NCBI RefSeq assembly: GCF_024519155.1
Contig: NZ_JANIFJ010000006.1
Location: 62,001 to 126,000 of the forward strand
Source of the DNA: Mangrovibrevibacter kandeliae
Lineage (GTDB): Bacteria; Pseudomonadota; Alphaproteobacteria; Rhizobiales; Rhizobiaceae
Reading direction: 5' to 3'
DNA: 64,000 bases
How positions within the stretch are numbered: position 1 is the first letter of the stretch; each line of letters opens with the position of its first letter. Both the position numbers and the translations under genes were made by a program. The notes under the pieces are model-generated. The model had not been told where the DNA came from. It was given only the letters and a program-made list of their open reading frames with translations, and did not search any database. Shown in pieces: positions 63,015-64,000 of this stretch.

Positions 63015-64000
63015 ATGTCCGAAACCTCCGCCCCCGCTGCCGCCGCCGAGGCCCCGATCCCGGTCACCGTCCTCACCGGCTATCTCGGCGCCGGCAAGAC
63101 GACGCTGCTCAACCGCATCCTCAAGGAGGATCACGGCCGCAAATACGCGGTCATCGTCAACGAGTTCGGCGAGATCGGCATCGACAACGACCTGATCGTC
63201 GAGTCGGACGAAGAGATCTACGAGATGAACAACGGCTGCGTCTGCTGCACGGTGCGCGGCGACCTCGTGCGGGTCGTCGAGGGCCTGACGCGCCGCAAGG
63301 GCCGCTTCGACGCGATCATCGTGGAGACGACGGGCCTCGCCGACCCCGTGCCGGTGGCGCAGACCTTCTTCATGGACGACGACGTGCGCGCCAAGACCCA
63401 GCTCGACGCCGTGGTCGCGCTGGTCGACGCCAAGCACCTGCCGCTGCGCCTCAAGGACAGCCGGGAGGCCGAGGACCAGATCGCCTTCGCCGACGTCGTC
63501 CTGATCAACAAGACCGACCTCGTGACGCCCGACGAACTCGCCGCCGTCGAGGCGACGGTGCGCGCCATCAACCCGCATGCCGTCATCCACCGCGCCGAGC
63601 GTGCCGGCATCCCGCTGGCGAAGGTGCTGGGGCAGGGCGCCTTCGACCTGAAGCGCGTGCTCGACGAGGACCCGGAGTTCCTGGAGGCCGCGGAGCACGG
63701 TCATGACGACCATGTCTGCGGGCCGGACTGCGACCACGAGCACCACCACCATCACGACCACGGGCATGACCACGGCCACGATCACCACCATGATCACGAC
63801 CATCACGGCCATGACCACCACCACGACCACGGCACGGTCTCGCCGATCCACGACGTCACGGTGACCTCGGTGTCGCTGCGCGGCGGCGAGCTCGACCAGA
63901 AGGCGTTCTTCCCCTGGATCCAGCAGCTGACCCAGACGGAAGGCCCGAACATCCTGCGCCTCAAGGGCATCCTCGCCTTCGCCGGCGATCAGGACCGCTA
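63015..64000 (+). CDS. CobW/COG0523 family GTPase with His-rich segment (3' end outside window)
   Basis: At least 328 residues, cut by the window end. The G3E GTPase domain starts PVTVLTGYLGAGKTTLLNRIL (Walker A GYLGAGKTT). It carries the metal-binding GCVCC motif in MNNGCVCCTVRGDLVR, ETTGLADPVPVAQTFF, and the GTP-specificity NKTD in VLINKTDLV. A segment at about 228-272 contains 24 histidines in 45 residues plus two Cys, after which the C-terminal CobW_C domain begins (SVSLRGGELDQKAFFPWIQQL). Family members are metallochaperones for Zn, Co or Fe enzymes. No zinc-responsive box or cobalamin gene is adjacent. Confidence 0.93.
   Translation, partial: MSETSAPAAAAEAPIPVTVLTGYLGAGKTTLLNRILKEDHGRKYAVIVNEFGEIGIDNDLIVESDEEIYEMNNGCVCCTVRGDLVRVVEGLTRRKGRFDAIIVETTGLADPVPVAQTFFMDDDVRAKTQLDAVVALVDAKHLPLRLKDSREAEDQIAFADVVLINKTDLVTPDELAAVEATVRAINPHAVIHRAERAGIPLAKVLGQGAFDLKRVLDEDPEFLEAAEHGHDDHVCGPDCDHEHHHHHDHGHDHGHDHHHDHDHHGHDHHHDHGTVSPIHDVTVTSVSLRGGELDQKAFFPWIQQLTQTEGPNILRLKGILAFAGDQDR

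Overview
The window is high-G+C DNA (roughly two thirds G+C by eye) from an alphaproteobacterium, most likely of the Rhizobiales (Hyphomicrobiales). The main evidence is gene order and family content: rpmH-rnpA-yidC-yihA, the block DUF2948-hisD-UPF0262-small phosphatase, a zwf-pgl-edd Entner-Doudoroff operon, and a heme oxygenase-bacteriophytochrome pair with an HWE-type kinase. The genus cannot be fixed from the sequence. No transposase, integrase, CRISPR array or rRNA gene was seen; one tRNA-Arg(ACG) is present.

Layout. 1-5.1 kb: a gene-poor edge, tRNA-Arg, an orphan sensor kinase, and an overlapping TVP38-like membrane protein / flavin disulfide reductase pair. 5.0-8.3 kb: ribosomal protein L34, RNase P protein, the YidC insertase and the YihA GTPase behind a good promoter. 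8.3-12.1 kb: a TetR repressor divergent from an EmrAB-type pump, with a perfect palindromic operator candidate between them. 12.2-15.0 kb: the hisD block. 15.2-26.2 kb: a surface/exopolysaccharide locus (acyltransferase, O-antigen ligase/polymerase, GT2, GT4, WecG/TagA-type and DUF6492 transferases, flippase, secreted GH10 glycosidase, Wzz/GumC-like chain-length protein). No initiating phosphosugar transferase or outer-membrane Wza channel lies in the window.

26.4-30.8 kb: a complete sugar ABC importer (binding protein, two permeases, ATPase). 30.8-32.3 kb: a small membrane protein and an A+T-rich pocket holding a HEPN-like orphan. 32.3-36.4 kb: zwf-pgl-edd, which would feed imported sugar through the Entner-Doudoroff pathway. 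36.5-39.7 kb: bphO-bphP, where heme oxygenase makes the biliverdin used by the photoreceptor kinase, which carries a fused receiver. 40.0-42.6 kb: a valyl-tRNA synthetase of the archaeal/Rickettsia type, the most unexpected core gene here.

42.9-48.3 kb: two LysR regulators, each divergent from NmrA/SDR oxidoreductases, with inverted repeats that include the regulators' ribosome binding sites, then a DUF1772 protein. 48.5-51.2 kb: choline-sulfatase and a CoA-transferase. 51.5-54.2 kb: a chemoreceptor and CheW, closed by a strong terminator. 54.3-56.9 kb: a cyanide-insensitive-type bd oxidase with a 45-residue DUF2474 third subunit. 57.0-64.0 kb: a HerA-like ATPase, a large intergenic palindrome, a MipA/OmpV outer-membrane protein, a phytoene-desaturase-like flavoprotein, an aminotransferase, and a CobW-family GTPase with a very His-rich segment that runs off the end.

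All functional calls rest on reading motifs and on memory of protein families; no search was run.
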